A stretch of 18,538 nucleotides of DNA from an uncultured Candidatus Melainabacteria bacterium (GCA_934692485.1 CAKUTX010000014.1:1-18538), one strand, 5' to 3'. Positions 8,155 through 14,941 are shown, counted from the first letter of the stretch. The notes: generated by a model not told the origin, from the sequence alone. Made by a program: numbers and translations.

Positions 8155-8182
8155 AAGTGACCGATGGTGGTCATTTTTTTTT
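8155..8182 (+). terminator. terminator (copy 3, in the tandem repeat)
   Basis: Third duplicate, shifted by 366 bp from the first. It ends 45 bp before the BRO-N start codon, so that gene is insulated from tRNA read-through and would need a promoter within 8183-8210 or upstream activity. Confidence 0.72.
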
Positions 8183-8226
8183 GCAGTTTTCTACTTTAAT
8201 AGCATGAATACAAAAGGAGATTTAAG

Positions 8227-8565
8227 ATGGGTGAAGATTTAACTTTATTTGAAAATAAAAGAATTAGACATCTTTATGATGAAGAGAAAGAAGTATATTA
8301 CTTTTCTGTTGTAGATATTGTTGCAATTTTGATTGAAAAGGATTATCAATCTGCAAGGAAATACTGGAAAGTTCTGAAAGGAAGACTTTTAAAAGAGGGA
8401 TTTAATGAACTGGTAACAAATTGTTACCAGTTGAAATTGCAAGCTGATGATGGAAAAATGCGTAAGACTGATGTTGCTAATATCAAGACCATTTTTCGTA
8501 TAATCCAGTCTATTCCATCAAAGAAAGCTGAACCTATTAAACAATGGTTAGCTAAAGTCGATTAG
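8227..8565 (+). CDS. BRO-N domain protein, probably C-terminally truncated
   Basis: This 112-aa protein resembles the N-terminal domain of BRO/phage antirepressor-like proteins: LFENKRIRHLYDEEKE, then YYFSVVDIVAIL, YWKVLKGRL, NCYQLKLQADDGKMRKTDVA and IIQSIPSKKAEPIKQWLAKV. Full-length relatives of this sort continue past WLAKVG(R/Y)ERI for well over 100 further residues. Here the frame stops right after LAKVD, and no matching continuation is evident downstream. The N-terminal domain binds DNA in characterised relatives. A good Shine-Dalgarno (aaaaggag) precedes the ATG. Its position just behind duplicated tRNA 3' ends fits a remnant of an integrated element. It may still be expressed as a stand-alone DNA-binding domain. 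Confidence 0.8.
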   Translation: MGEDLTLFENKRIRHLYDEEKEVYYFSVVDIVAILIEKDYQSARKYWKVLKGRLLKEGFNELVTNCYQLKLQADDGKMRKTDVANIKTIFRIIQSIPSKKAEPIKQWLAKVD

Positions 8566-8654
8566 CTGTTAATTAGATTTAAAATATCCGACATGAAAAA
8601 ATTATCTTAATCCTTCTTAACAAAAAGGCAATTTTTTCTGTTCTTGACTTTTTA

Positions 8655-8692
8655 TGTGCATACAGCAATGGTATAGAATGTGCTTATGCACA
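8655..8692 (+). promoter_or_regulatory. inverted repeat around a -10-like box upstream of the 80-aa gene
   Basis: 8-bp arms tgtgcata (8655-8662) and tatgcaca (8685-8692) flank a TATAGA box (8672-8677), 14-50 bp before the start codon. A ttgact box lies at 8644-8649, but the 22-bp spacing is too long for a standard promoter. The arrangement looks like an operator bracketing the transcription start. Confidence 0.5.
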
Positions 8693-8705
8693 GAAAGGAT
8701 TTATT

Positions 8706-8948
8706 ATGCAACAAGCAATGATGCCAACAGGTTACATTAAAGTAGGGAATGATTATATAAACCCACATAGTATAACCCATATATGTAAAAATCAAGATGG
8801 AACAACTTATGTTGGATATACTACACTTGCGCAATGTTTTAATGGTATTGGACCAACCTCTGATAGAATTCCAGTTGATACAGACAAATTTGCCAAGTGT
8901 GCTATCAAAGCAATGCAAACAGGTGAAATAGTTGATGTAATGGCATAG
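8706..8948 (+). CDS. 80-aa orphan protein
   Basis: This small soluble protein (MQQAMMPTGYIKVGNDYINP…) has a predicted beta-rich N-terminal half with conserved-looking glycines, HICKNQDGTTYVGYT, and a helical C-terminus (KFAKCAIKAMQTGEIVDVMA). It has three Cys and no signal peptide. A clear AGAAAGGA Shine-Dalgarno, an operator-like upstream region and a terminator directly behind it make it a convincing stand-alone transcription unit. It lies in the accessory stretch between the tRNA repeat and the winged-helix remnant, so it may belong to an integrated element. I do not recognise the family. Confidence 0.75.
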   Translation: MQQAMMPTGYIKVGNDYINPHSITHICKNQDGTTYVGYTTLAQCFNGIGPTSDRIPVDTDKFAKCAIKAMQTGEIVDVMA

Positions 8949-8973
8949 CTTTGTGAAATTATTTATATATAAG

Positions 8974-9005
8974 CAGGACTCATAATTACAATGAGTCCTG
9001 TTTTT
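8974..9005 (+). terminator. Rho-independent terminator of the 80-aa gene
   Basis: A 10-bp perfect stem, caggactcat/atgagtcctg (8974-8983 with 8991-9000), with a 7-nt loop is followed by five T. It lies 26 bp past the stop codon. Confidence 0.92.
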
Positions 9006-9083
9006 ATATTAATCTGTCAACCCTATTATGTCTTTCCAAATCAAAAACTTTATGCTTAAAATAAACTTATAAAATTATAAAGA

Positions 9084-9323
9084 CTATTCTTCGAGTTGCC
9101 AGTATCCGTTTTTGTCGGCACCGATACGTTTTAGCAATCCGAGTTCTTGCAGTTTTTTCATATTTGAAATTATACTTTTTCTTGAAATTCCAACAAATTC
9201 AGAAAGTTCTTCTTGCGTTATAAAAGGATTTTCTTTTATTAAATTAAGAATTTTTTGTTGATTTACAGTAACCTTTTGAGTAACCTCTTTTTCAGTTTCA
9301 ATAATTTCTTCTATTGAAAAGGG
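9084..9323 (-). pseudogene. C-terminal winged-helix remnant of an AlbA_2/RecG-like ATP-binding regulator
   Basis: The minus strand holds 79 sense codons ending in TAG at 9084-9086, with no usable start codon in the N-terminal half and a TAA directly upstream at 9324-9326. The peptide contains VTVNQQKILNLIKENP, then ITQEELSEFVGISRKSIIS and MKKLQELGLLKRIG, and ends DKNGYWQLEE. This is the winged helix-turn-helix tail typical of proteins that pair an AlbA_2 (Schlafen-type) N-terminal domain with this DNA-binding end. The whole N-terminal part is missing. The break lies about 15 bp from the terminator hairpin of the large prepilin-like gene. A decayed accessory gene is the best reading; re-use as a small expressed DNA-binding peptide is possible but lacks a start. 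Confidence 0.7.
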
Positions 9324-9337
9324 TTAATACAAAGACA

Positions 9338-9358
9338 GGGCGGAATTTCATTCCGCCC
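9338..9358 (-). terminator. Rho-independent terminator of the large prepilin-like gene
   Basis: A 9-bp GC-rich stem, gggcggaat/attccgccc (9338-9346 with 9350-9358), with a 3-nt loop lies 50 bp past the stop at 9408. On the minus strand it is followed by tgtctttg, a poor T-tract. Its homologue at 18461 has a proper run of five T. Confidence 0.75.
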
Positions 9359-9404
9359 CGTCTAATATTATTTACACAAAAAGTTCCTGCCGTCCGCAAC
9401 GAAC
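9338..9404 (-). repeat. 67-bp 3' UTR/terminator block, copy A
   Basis: This block is collinear without gaps with 18462-18528, with 9 mismatches counted by hand. Three of these lie in the hairpin loop and leave the stem intact. It starts a few bases past the prepilin stop codon and runs through the terminator. Such conservation of untranslated sequence exceeds that expected for a plain terminator. Confidence 0.85.
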
Positions 9405-9407
9405 TAC

Positions 9408-10562
9408 CTACTCACCTAAACACACCGCCTGATAGTCGCTGCGGTAGCGGCTGAAGTTGTACCAATCCGTGTACGACGAGGAGAAGTAACGGCCGTTCGC
9501 GTCGTAGCTATTGAGCTCATCTCCCGACCAAACGTAGAACCTAGATCCTGTTAAGCCCATTGAAGAAGCTTTTGAGGTGTCTAAGGTTAGATTATCCGTA
9601 TCACCTGAGGAGTCAATACTTGATGTATTATATAAAACCTTTGCAAGTTCTGTTACATCAGCTTGTGTTGGCATTTTACTTACTCCTCCACATTGTTTTA
9701 CTGCACCGGCCCAGTAGTCATTGTTGTAACGACATTCTTTTATTCCTAGTTTATCTTTTTCTGCTTCACATTGAGCATATGTTAATGGTGTTGGAGTAAA
9801 TGGTGCTGTAAAACATTTTCCACCAAGTTCAAATGCACATTCTGTTCCTAAGCCGGTTGCCATACCGAGGGTTGTGACATCTTTTTTTAGCTTATTTGGT
9901 TTTGAGCTCCCGTTCCAGTCAAAAACTCCTGAAAGACACCCTAATGAGTTGGATTTGCCGGTGCTACTGTCATATTTTAAACCGACATCATCTACATTAA
10001 ATTCGCATTTTTTGTTGTAACTCAAAATCATGCCTGTGCCGTCACCTGTTATTATTCCCACAGTATCAGCCCAATCTTCAGTATTGGTTGAGATTTTAAG
10101 AGTTTTAGCAGTCTTTGTTTTTGAGATTTCCCAAGTTTTTCCTTCGTCATTAAGGGTAACTTCTTGTGTCGGCCAACATTCAGCCAAGTGTTCGTTATCG
10201 CAAATTTTAGCGATTTTCATATGTTTTGACATTTCTTGGACAAATGCCATTGTTGTACCGTAGCCTGTCAAACCGCTCTGTACGGCCATTTTATCTGTGA
10301 CTTTACTTAGTTTTTGGTTGATGTTTTCAATACGTTTTGCCTGAATTCTGTCTTGGATATTAGTTATAAGGGCAGGCATTGTTAATGCTGCAACAACACC
10401 GATTATGCCAAGGGTGATTAGGACCTCTGCTAGGGTGAAGGCTGCTTTGCCCCCTCTCTTTTGGTTACTTACTGCACGATTACATGCATAATCTGTCCAC
10501 AATCCACTACTAACGGGAGTTGAGCTTAGAAGTACCCCCCCCCCCGTTACAATTCTTAACAT
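9408..10562 (-). CDS. large Cys-rich type IV prepilin-like protein with a poly-G tract and a distinct C-terminus
   Basis: This 384-aa frame has the prepilin motif AAFTLAEVLITLGIIGVVAALTMP at about residues 40-63, then an amphipathic helix and a Cys-rich globular region (CDNEHLAECWP, KKCEFN, GCLSG, ECAFELGGKCF, QCEAEKD, KECRYN, KQCGG). It ends in FYVWSGDELNSY…YQAVCLGE. It is probably secreted or pilus-associated. The start is problematic. The ATG at 10562 is in frame but 15 nt from the AAAGGAG Shine-Dalgarno. The ATG at 10569, 8 nt from it, is out of frame and stops after 19 codons. Eleven G (10535-10545) lie between; loss of one G or gain of two would join the good start to the prepilin frame. 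A TTG before WTDYA is a further possible start. The last 45 codons are GC-rich with many NNC codons, unlike the rest. A promoter lies at 10707-10735. Confidence 0.85.
   Translation of the reverse strand: MLRIVTGGGVLLSSTPVSSGLWTDYACNRAVSNQKRGGKAAFTLAEVLITLGIIGVVAALTMPALITNIQDRIQAKRIENINQKLSKVTDKMAVQSGLTGYGTTMAFVQEMSKHMKIAKICDNEHLAECWPTQEVTLNDEGKTWEISKTKTAKTLKISTNTEDWADTVGIITGDGTGMILSYNKKCEFNVDDVGLKYDSSTGKSNSLGCLSGVFDWNGSSKPNKLKKDVTTLGMATGLGTECAFELGGKCFTAPFTPTPLTYAQCEAEKDKLGIKECRYNNDYWAGAVKQCGGVSKMPTQADVTELAKVLYNTSSIDSSGDTDNLTLDTSKASSMGLTGSRFYVWSGDELNSYDANGRYFSSSYTDWYNFSRYRSDYQAVCLGE
10511..10549. promoter_or_regulatory. G11 homopolymer within an inverted repeat, candidate phase-variation switch
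   Basis: Plus-strand C at 10535-10545 is a run of 11, which is G on the coding strand, and starts six codons into the prepilin-like frame. Arms taacggg (10511-10517) and cccgtta (10543-10549) can pair around it, with the right arm including the last three C. Homopolymers of this length are prone to slipped-strand errors. Whether lengths vary in the population cannot be seen from one sequence. Confidence 0.7.
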
Positions 10563-10706
10563 TTGTCATAGCTCATTCTCCTTTCGGTTTTTTAAACTCT
10601 TTCTATTCTCTTTCCCAGTTTAATTCGTTTTTTCACTCATGTACATACTTCTTTTAATCGAAATTTATCTCAAATATAACATTACTATTTTTTTCAACTA
10701 TTCTTA

Positions 10707-10735
10707 ATTATAACGCTTTTAAAAAAAGTTGTCTA
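10707..10735 (-). promoter_or_regulatory. sigma70-type promoter of the large prepilin-like gene
   Basis: On the minus strand TAGACA (10730-10735) and a perfect TATAAT (10707-10712) are separated by 17 bp, with transcription starting near 10700. The leader would be about 130 nt, as for the short prepilin-like gene. The rest of the 390-bp gap to the ferritin-like gene is AT-rich, and apart from the palindrome at 10926 I see nothing more in it. Confidence 0.72.
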
Positions 10736-10925
10736 TCCTGTTTTTTATTTAATTTACAACTGTTTACTTTATAAATAAATTTCCGCAACTAAAAAAATAA
10801 ATCTTTCTGTAAAAAACAAGCGCTAGCTAAAAATTTCCCCAATTTAACAACTAGTTTTCCAACACGCAAAATAAATATTAACCTATTGTGGGATATTTTT
10901 TTTATCAATCCATTATAACATACGA

Positions 10926-10946
10926 CTGCAAATAATATATTTGCAG
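10926..10946 (+). promoter_or_regulatory. 21-bp palindrome abutting the Shine-Dalgarno of the ferritin-like gene
   Basis: The arms are ctgcaaat (10926-10933) and atttgcag (10939-10946) around a 5-nt centre. The right arm ends one base before the aaagg Shine-Dalgarno (10947-10951), and a ttataa box lies just upstream at 10913-10918. It could be an operator for a dimeric regulator or an mRNA hairpin that hides the ribosome binding site. Confidence 0.6.
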
Positions 10947-10960
10947 AAAGGTTGATAAAA

Positions 10961-12280
10961 ATGAGTTTTAATCCACTAAAAGAAAAAGGAATTCCTGTAG
11001 AAAAACAAATTCGCAATTGGAACCAAATAATAGGTAAACCTTATAACAAAACTGAAGTAAACTGTTACACAAGAACAAGACAAATCCTCATAAATGGGAT
11101 TGAAGTTGAAGCTTGGGGGTTTAAACACCAGTTTAACAGATTTTTGCCGAACAACAATGATAAACAATTAATTGCACTTATCAGCAGAATAGAAGATTCT
11201 CAACAGGCAACCGCCAATTGGATGGGACCGGCAGACCAATCCGTGCTTGAAACAACATTAGCTTATGAGCAAGTTGCAGTTGACCTAACTGCTTGGATGG
11301 CTCAAAATGAACCGGATGAATATGTCAAAGAAACTTTTGATTTTGGTTTACTTGAAGATTTTGACCATCTTTACAGATACAGTCAATTTGCATATATGGT
11401 AGAAGGGATTAAACCTGACTCTATCGTACAAAATAATACAGACGTTGTAATTGGTCGACCGACTCAACACCATCACAATTACAATGGACTAAGGATTAGG
11501 AAACATTATGATAAAAATACCGCGCATCCTCAGACTAAAGTTAATATATTAACTCTTTTGTCCGGAGAACAACAAACCCATAATTATTATGCTGAACACG
11601 GGTTTATGTATGGCGATAAAATTTTGAGAGAAACGTATGCTGAAATAAAAGATGTAGAAGAAGAACATGTTACAATGTATGAGTCACTGATAGACCCTAC
11701 AGAATCCTTATGGGAAAAACTTCTTATTCACGAATTTACTGAGGTTTGTAACTATTATACTTACGTTAAAGACGAAGTCGATGACAGAATTAAAAAGACA
11801 TGGGAACTGTTTTTAGAAATAGAATTAGGACATCTTCAAGTCGCGGCAGACTTGTTTAAAAAGTACGAAAAACGTGACCCTGAAGAAGTTATCGGCTCTG
11901 AAATTGTTATTCCTAGCCATTTTACAAGTCAAAAAAGTTATGTTAAAGAAATTCTAAATACTCAAGTTGACAAACGATTAGATGATAAAGGGGAATTTAC
12001 TACAATTAATAAACTCCCTGAAAATTGGTTAAGCTACGATGTTCAAAAGAAACAGAATGAATTAGGTTCTCCTAGCGAAAACAGTGTTAAGCTTGCTTTT
12101 ACGTTCCATACTCGTGACATTACCTCTGGGGATAAAGAACTTCGAAAAGATGAACCTAAAATTTTAAAAAAAGGGTTACAAGAAAAATACATAGCTCCAA
12201 ATACAGTGCTGCCTGATGATTTAGAAGAACAGATTAAAAAGCACGAAGATTTAAAATCTAAACACAATGAATTAATTTAA
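10961..12280 (+). CDS. ferritin-like domain protein (439 aa)
   Basis: The ATG at 10961 is preferred over an upstream in-frame TTG at 10952 because aaagg lies 9 nt before it. The helical core carries carboxylate/histidine sites expected of a di-iron four-helix bundle: E103 (AYEQ), E132xxxH136 (EDFDH), E203xxxH207 (EQQTH), E233xxH236 (EEEH), E258 and E288xxH291 (ELGH). Two sets of such sites suggest an internally duplicated or double ferritin-like region. About 140 C-terminal residues are charged and lack recognisable motifs. A possible role is iron or oxidative-stress handling in the cytosol, but no substrate can be assigned. It is monocistronic, has a palindromic leader and a shared terminator, and is far longer than typical ferritin or rubrerythrin (about 160-190 aa). 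Confidence 0.72.
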   Translation: MSFNPLKEKGIPVEKQIRNWNQIIGKPYNKTEVNCYTRTRQILINGIEVEAWGFKHQFNRFLPNNNDKQLIALISRIEDSQQATANWMGPADQSVLETTLAYEQVAVDLTAWMAQNEPDEYVKETFDFGLLEDFDHLYRYSQFAYMVEGIKPDSIVQNNTDVVIGRPTQHHHNYNGLRIRKHYDKNTAHPQTKVNILTLLSGEQQTHNYYAEHGFMYGDKILRETYAEIKDVEEEHVTMYESLIDPTESLWEKLLIHEFTEVCNYYTYVKDEVDDRIKKTWELFLEIELGHLQVAADLFKKYEKRDPEEVIGSEIVIPSHFTSQKSYVKEILNTQVDKRLDDKGEFTTINKLPENWLSYDVQKKQNELGSPSENSVKLAFTFHTRDITSGDKELRKDEPKILKKGLQEKYIAPNTVLPDDLEEQIKKHEDLKSKHNELI

Positions 12281-12286
12281 AAAAAC

Positions 12287-12323
12287 TAAAAGCCTCACTC
12301 CTAGTTTTAGAGAGTGAGGTTTT
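12287..12323. terminator. bidirectional terminator between convergent genes
   Basis: An 8-bp stem, cctcactc/gagtgagg (12293-12300 with 12312-12319), with an 11-nt loop is flanked by A-rich and T-rich sides. It lies 13 bp past the ferritin-like stop and 19 bp from the stop of the convergent membrane protein, so it can serve both. Confidence 0.88.
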
Positions 12324-12341
12324 AAATTTGTGTTGTTTTAA

Positions 12342-14555
12342 CTATTTAATCATCGGATTTCTTGCATTTTCGTAAATGTAATAAACAGGCTCAACATGTT
12401 TATACTTATGCTTCAAAACCCTGTTATTGTTTAATCTTAATTTTTCAGAATGAGCAAACCTAAAATCAAGTTCATCTCTCAAATATTCATCATTTATTTT
12501 ACAAGAATAAAAATAAGGATAAATATTATCTGGAGTATCATCAACGAAAACTCCTTCAGGGTCAAAGTAGTAACAAGAATTTTTTATATTTTTTCTAAAA
12601 TGAACCTCATTATCCGCACCTAAATACATGTCCGGTTTTCTTTTTTCATATTGATTAAAACTTGTACTTTCTTGACTGTAATTTTTGAAAATTATTACAT
12701 TGTATTTGCTCAAATCTATGTTTTCAATATTCTCAAACAGACCAAAATCAATATTATACCCATCAAAATCCAACATTTTTACGTATAATATTCTGTCCGA
12801 AACATCTGTAAACAGCAATATATTATTCTTTTTATCAACATTTTTCTTGATAAAATATCTTAAAAAACATGCTGGAGTTTCTTGAATATTTACAGTATCT
12901 TTCATACGAGAAGCAACATATCCGGAACAATACCCTGCCTGTCTAACCTGTGTCAAATTATAACCGGCTTTAAAATACGCTAACGTTCTGTATATCGGAC
13001 GACTTGACAAATTCCCTGAAAAAAGTATAAACGAAAGCATCGCAAAAAATGTTACCATAAATTTGAAAAAATTATTTTTCTTACAATATGAATAAACCAA
13101 AACAGGCGAAGCAACAACACAAAGAGTAGTAAAAAATCTTATACTGTATGACATATAAATCAAAAGATATGACATCACAACCAAACTTAATAAAAGAATT
13201 AAACCAAAAATACAAATATAAATTTCCTTTTTATTTCTTTTAAAAATCGGTTTGACTAAAGAATAAACCCAACTAGGCAAATATACAATCAACCCTAAAA
13301 CTCCGAGGCCAATAACAGCTTCAGCAAGATTGACAACCATTTCATCCTGAGAATATATACCATCTTTCACAAATGACATGTGTAAACTGTTCAAAATTCC
13401 ATTTCTCAAAGTTTCAAGAGTTGGTGCTAAATACAAATTCCATTTAAAGCCAGAAAAATCCACAAACATAAAACAATATTTTATAAAGTGAGGAATTATC
13501 CCTTTTGCACCATAAATATTTTCGTGTTGAGCCAGCATATACTTGCTACCCATAAAATCCCCAAAATCGATAAAATTCAGGATATAATTATAAGATGCAA
13601 ACAGAATAAAATTAACTAACGCAAAACATAAAAATAAACAAAATGGCTTGTAAAATTCTTTTTTGTGATATTGCCAACCCAAGAATAAATACATCAACCC
13701 AACTGGCAAAACAAGCATAAACGCAGTTGTTTTTGTTCCGATTGCAAGTGCAAAAGCCAACGATGACATATAAATAGGAACTTTTTTATCCGATTTTACT
13801 CCATTCCAAAACAGATAAATTGATGCCAAGACTAAACCGGATATAGTTATATCGGTTTCCGTAGTGGCCATCTCTGCCATAACAGATAACATTGAAGATA
13901 AAATAAATATTACCCACAATTTCTGCCGCATTGAATACTTCAATATAGATAAAATATTATAAATTCCCAAAACTGATAACACATAACCAAAAAATGCAGG
14001 AAGCATTATAAAGACAACTTTTTTACAAAACAATATTATCCAAGCATAAACAATTTCTGAATTTATTGGAAATTGAATTGCTCTGGCATCAGGATAAATA
14101 AAATGTTCCAAATTATGATTTTTTATCCAAAACAAACTTCTCAGTACATGGTAAGCTTCAGCATCAAATCCGTTAACAGGCATAATTAGCGCAGAAACTA
14201 ATGCAGTCAAAAGTGCAACAGCAAAGCCTATAGTCATAACCAACAAATATTTGTCTGACTTAATCGCATTTTTAAATCTTTGCCAAAACTGTTCACTCTC
14301 AATTTTTAATTTTGGCATTCCTTTTTTATACCACAAACAGCCTGACACACTTGCAAATAGGACATTAACAAGTATCACTCCAATTTCTGTAATCCCCGAA
14401 AATAGCGATAAAACTTCCATCGTGAGGACAATGTTTGCATAAAACAAAATTATAAAATAAAAAATATTCTTTACAGACCTATCACTCGCCAACATGGACG
14501 TTACAAAATAAGTACACAAAAATACTAATAAAAAAGAAATAAAAAATAATATCAT
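12342..14555 (-). CDS. GT-C-like multi-spanning membrane protein (possible glycosyltransferase)
   Basis: This 737-aa protein has roughly a dozen hydrophobic helices over residues 1-510, then a soluble C-terminal part of about 200 residues (NILLFTDVSDRIL, YNVIIFKNYSQES). The first large extracytoplasmic loop carries NGFDAEAYH (about 128-136) and QFPINSEIVYAW, and a later loop TTETDITISG (about 231-240). These acidic motifs and the topology resemble GT-C glycosyltransferases of the ArnT/PMT-like type, which move sugars from polyprenyl-phosphate donors to envelope acceptors. That function is inference; donor and acceptor are unknown, and other polytopic proteins are possible. A gagaggg Shine-Dalgarno precedes the ATG. 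The small gene 50 bp upstream may be cotranscribed. Confidence 0.7.
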   Translation of the reverse strand: MILFFISFLLVFLCTYFVTSMLASDRSVKNIFYFIILFYANIVLTMEVLSLFSGITEIGVILVNVLFASVSGCLWYKKGMPKLKIESEQFWQRFKNAIKSDKYLLVMTIGFAVALLTALVSALIMPVNGFDAEAYHVLRSLFWIKNHNLEHFIYPDARAIQFPINSEIVYAWIILFCKKVVFIMLPAFFGYVLSVLGIYNILSILKYSMRQKLWVIFILSSMLSVMAEMATTETDITISGLVLASIYLFWNGVKSDKKVPIYMSSLAFALAIGTKTTAFMLVLPVGLMYLFLGWQYHKKEFYKPFCLFLCFALVNFILFASYNYILNFIDFGDFMGSKYMLAQHENIYGAKGIIPHFIKYCFMFVDFSGFKWNLYLAPTLETLRNGILNSLHMSFVKDGIYSQDEMVVNLAEAVIGLGVLGLIVYLPSWVYSLVKPIFKRNKKEIYICIFGLILLLSLVVMSYLLIYMSYSIRFFTTLCVVASPVLVYSYCKKNNFFKFMVTFFAMLSFILFSGNLSSRPIYRTLAYFKAGYNLTQVRQAGYCSGYVASRMKDTVNIQETPACFLRYFIKKNVDKKNNILLFTDVSDRILYVKMLDFDGYNIDFGLFENIENIDLSKYNVIIFKNYSQESTSFNQYEKRKPDMYLGADNEVHFRKNIKNSCYYFDPEGVFVDDTPDNIYPYFYSCKINDEYLRDELDFRFAHSEKLRLNNNRVLKHKYKHVEPVYYIYENARNPMIK

Positions 14556-14605
14556 CCCATAACCCTCTCAAAAATACGGTAACAAAAAAAAGTTAAAATT
14601 ACAAA

Positions 14606-14941
14606 CTAAATCAATAAATTTAACGATATATTTTTGTAATACTGTTTTAGCATGGGCAACATTAACTGTTCATACTCTGGAGAGGATAAAATATAAGCTT
14701 GTTTACTCCACGGGAAAAAGACTGCGCCAAATTCTCTATCTTTGAAACGATACCGATTTCTTATATTTTTCACTGAATTAATTTGAGAAGTTAAATCATT
14801 ATTACAATAAATCATTTTTTGTCCAACTCCTCTAAAACCAGTTCTATTTAGATATGAAACAATATCTCGAACATCTTTACACTTGGCTGTATGTAATTTT
14901 ATACCCTGAAAAGATACATTATTATTATTTTGAATTCGCAT
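14606..14941 (-). CDS. small hypothetical protein with NNxVSFQG-type N-terminus
   Basis: This 111-aa basic soluble protein begins MRIQNNNNVSFQGIK. A short N-terminal segment ending in SFxG is, from my recollection, common in hypothetical proteins of this lineage, and a similar PAFTG segment occurs inside the 459-aa protein at 15389. The rest contains aromatic and basic residues (NRTGFRGVGQKMIY, FFPWSKQAYILSS) and no motif I can name. The upstream Shine-Dalgarno is weak (aagag). It precedes the GT-C-like gene by 50 bp on the same strand without a terminator between them, so they are probably an operon. No function is proposed. Confidence 0.65.
   Translation of the reverse strand: MRIQNNNNVSFQGIKLHTAKCKDVRDIVSYLNRTGFRGVGQKMIYCNNDLTSQINSVKNIRNRYRFKDREFGAVFFPWSKQAYILSSPEYEQLMLPMLKQYYKNISLNLLI

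Larger units (their letters stand above)
7756..8191 (+). repeat. 183-bp tandem repeat seeded by the tRNA-Glu 3' end (2.4 copies)
   Basis: Units 7756-7938 and 7939-8121 appear identical base for base, and a third partial unit runs 8122-8191 with one change. Every unit begins with the 20-nt tRNA 3' end gaattcgcttgggggtacca (at 7756, 7939 and 8122), then the terminator hairpin. In the full units there follow an inverted copy of the tRNA T-loop sequence (gaattcgaatcg at 7834-7845), a 9-bp hairpin (gaatgttcc/ggaacattc at 7847-7855 with 7866-7874) and a further stem closed by gcatc/gatgc. Only the first copy is attached to a full tRNA. Such repeats resemble attachment-site duplications left by elements that integrate into tRNA genes, but no integrase is seen. 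The apparent frame at 8015-8242 is not credible as a gene. This fills the 450-bp gene-free gap after the tRNA. Confidence 0.92.

Noticed and set aside
8015..8242. 75-codon plus-strand frame
   Set aside because: Most of it lies in the tRNA-derived tandem repeat, through hairpins and a terminator, and it runs into the BRO-N start region.
9408..10562. A diversity-generating retroelement cassette within this window
   Set aside because: No reverse-transcriptase frame and no second copy of the GC-rich coding segment were found here; only a possible target is reported.
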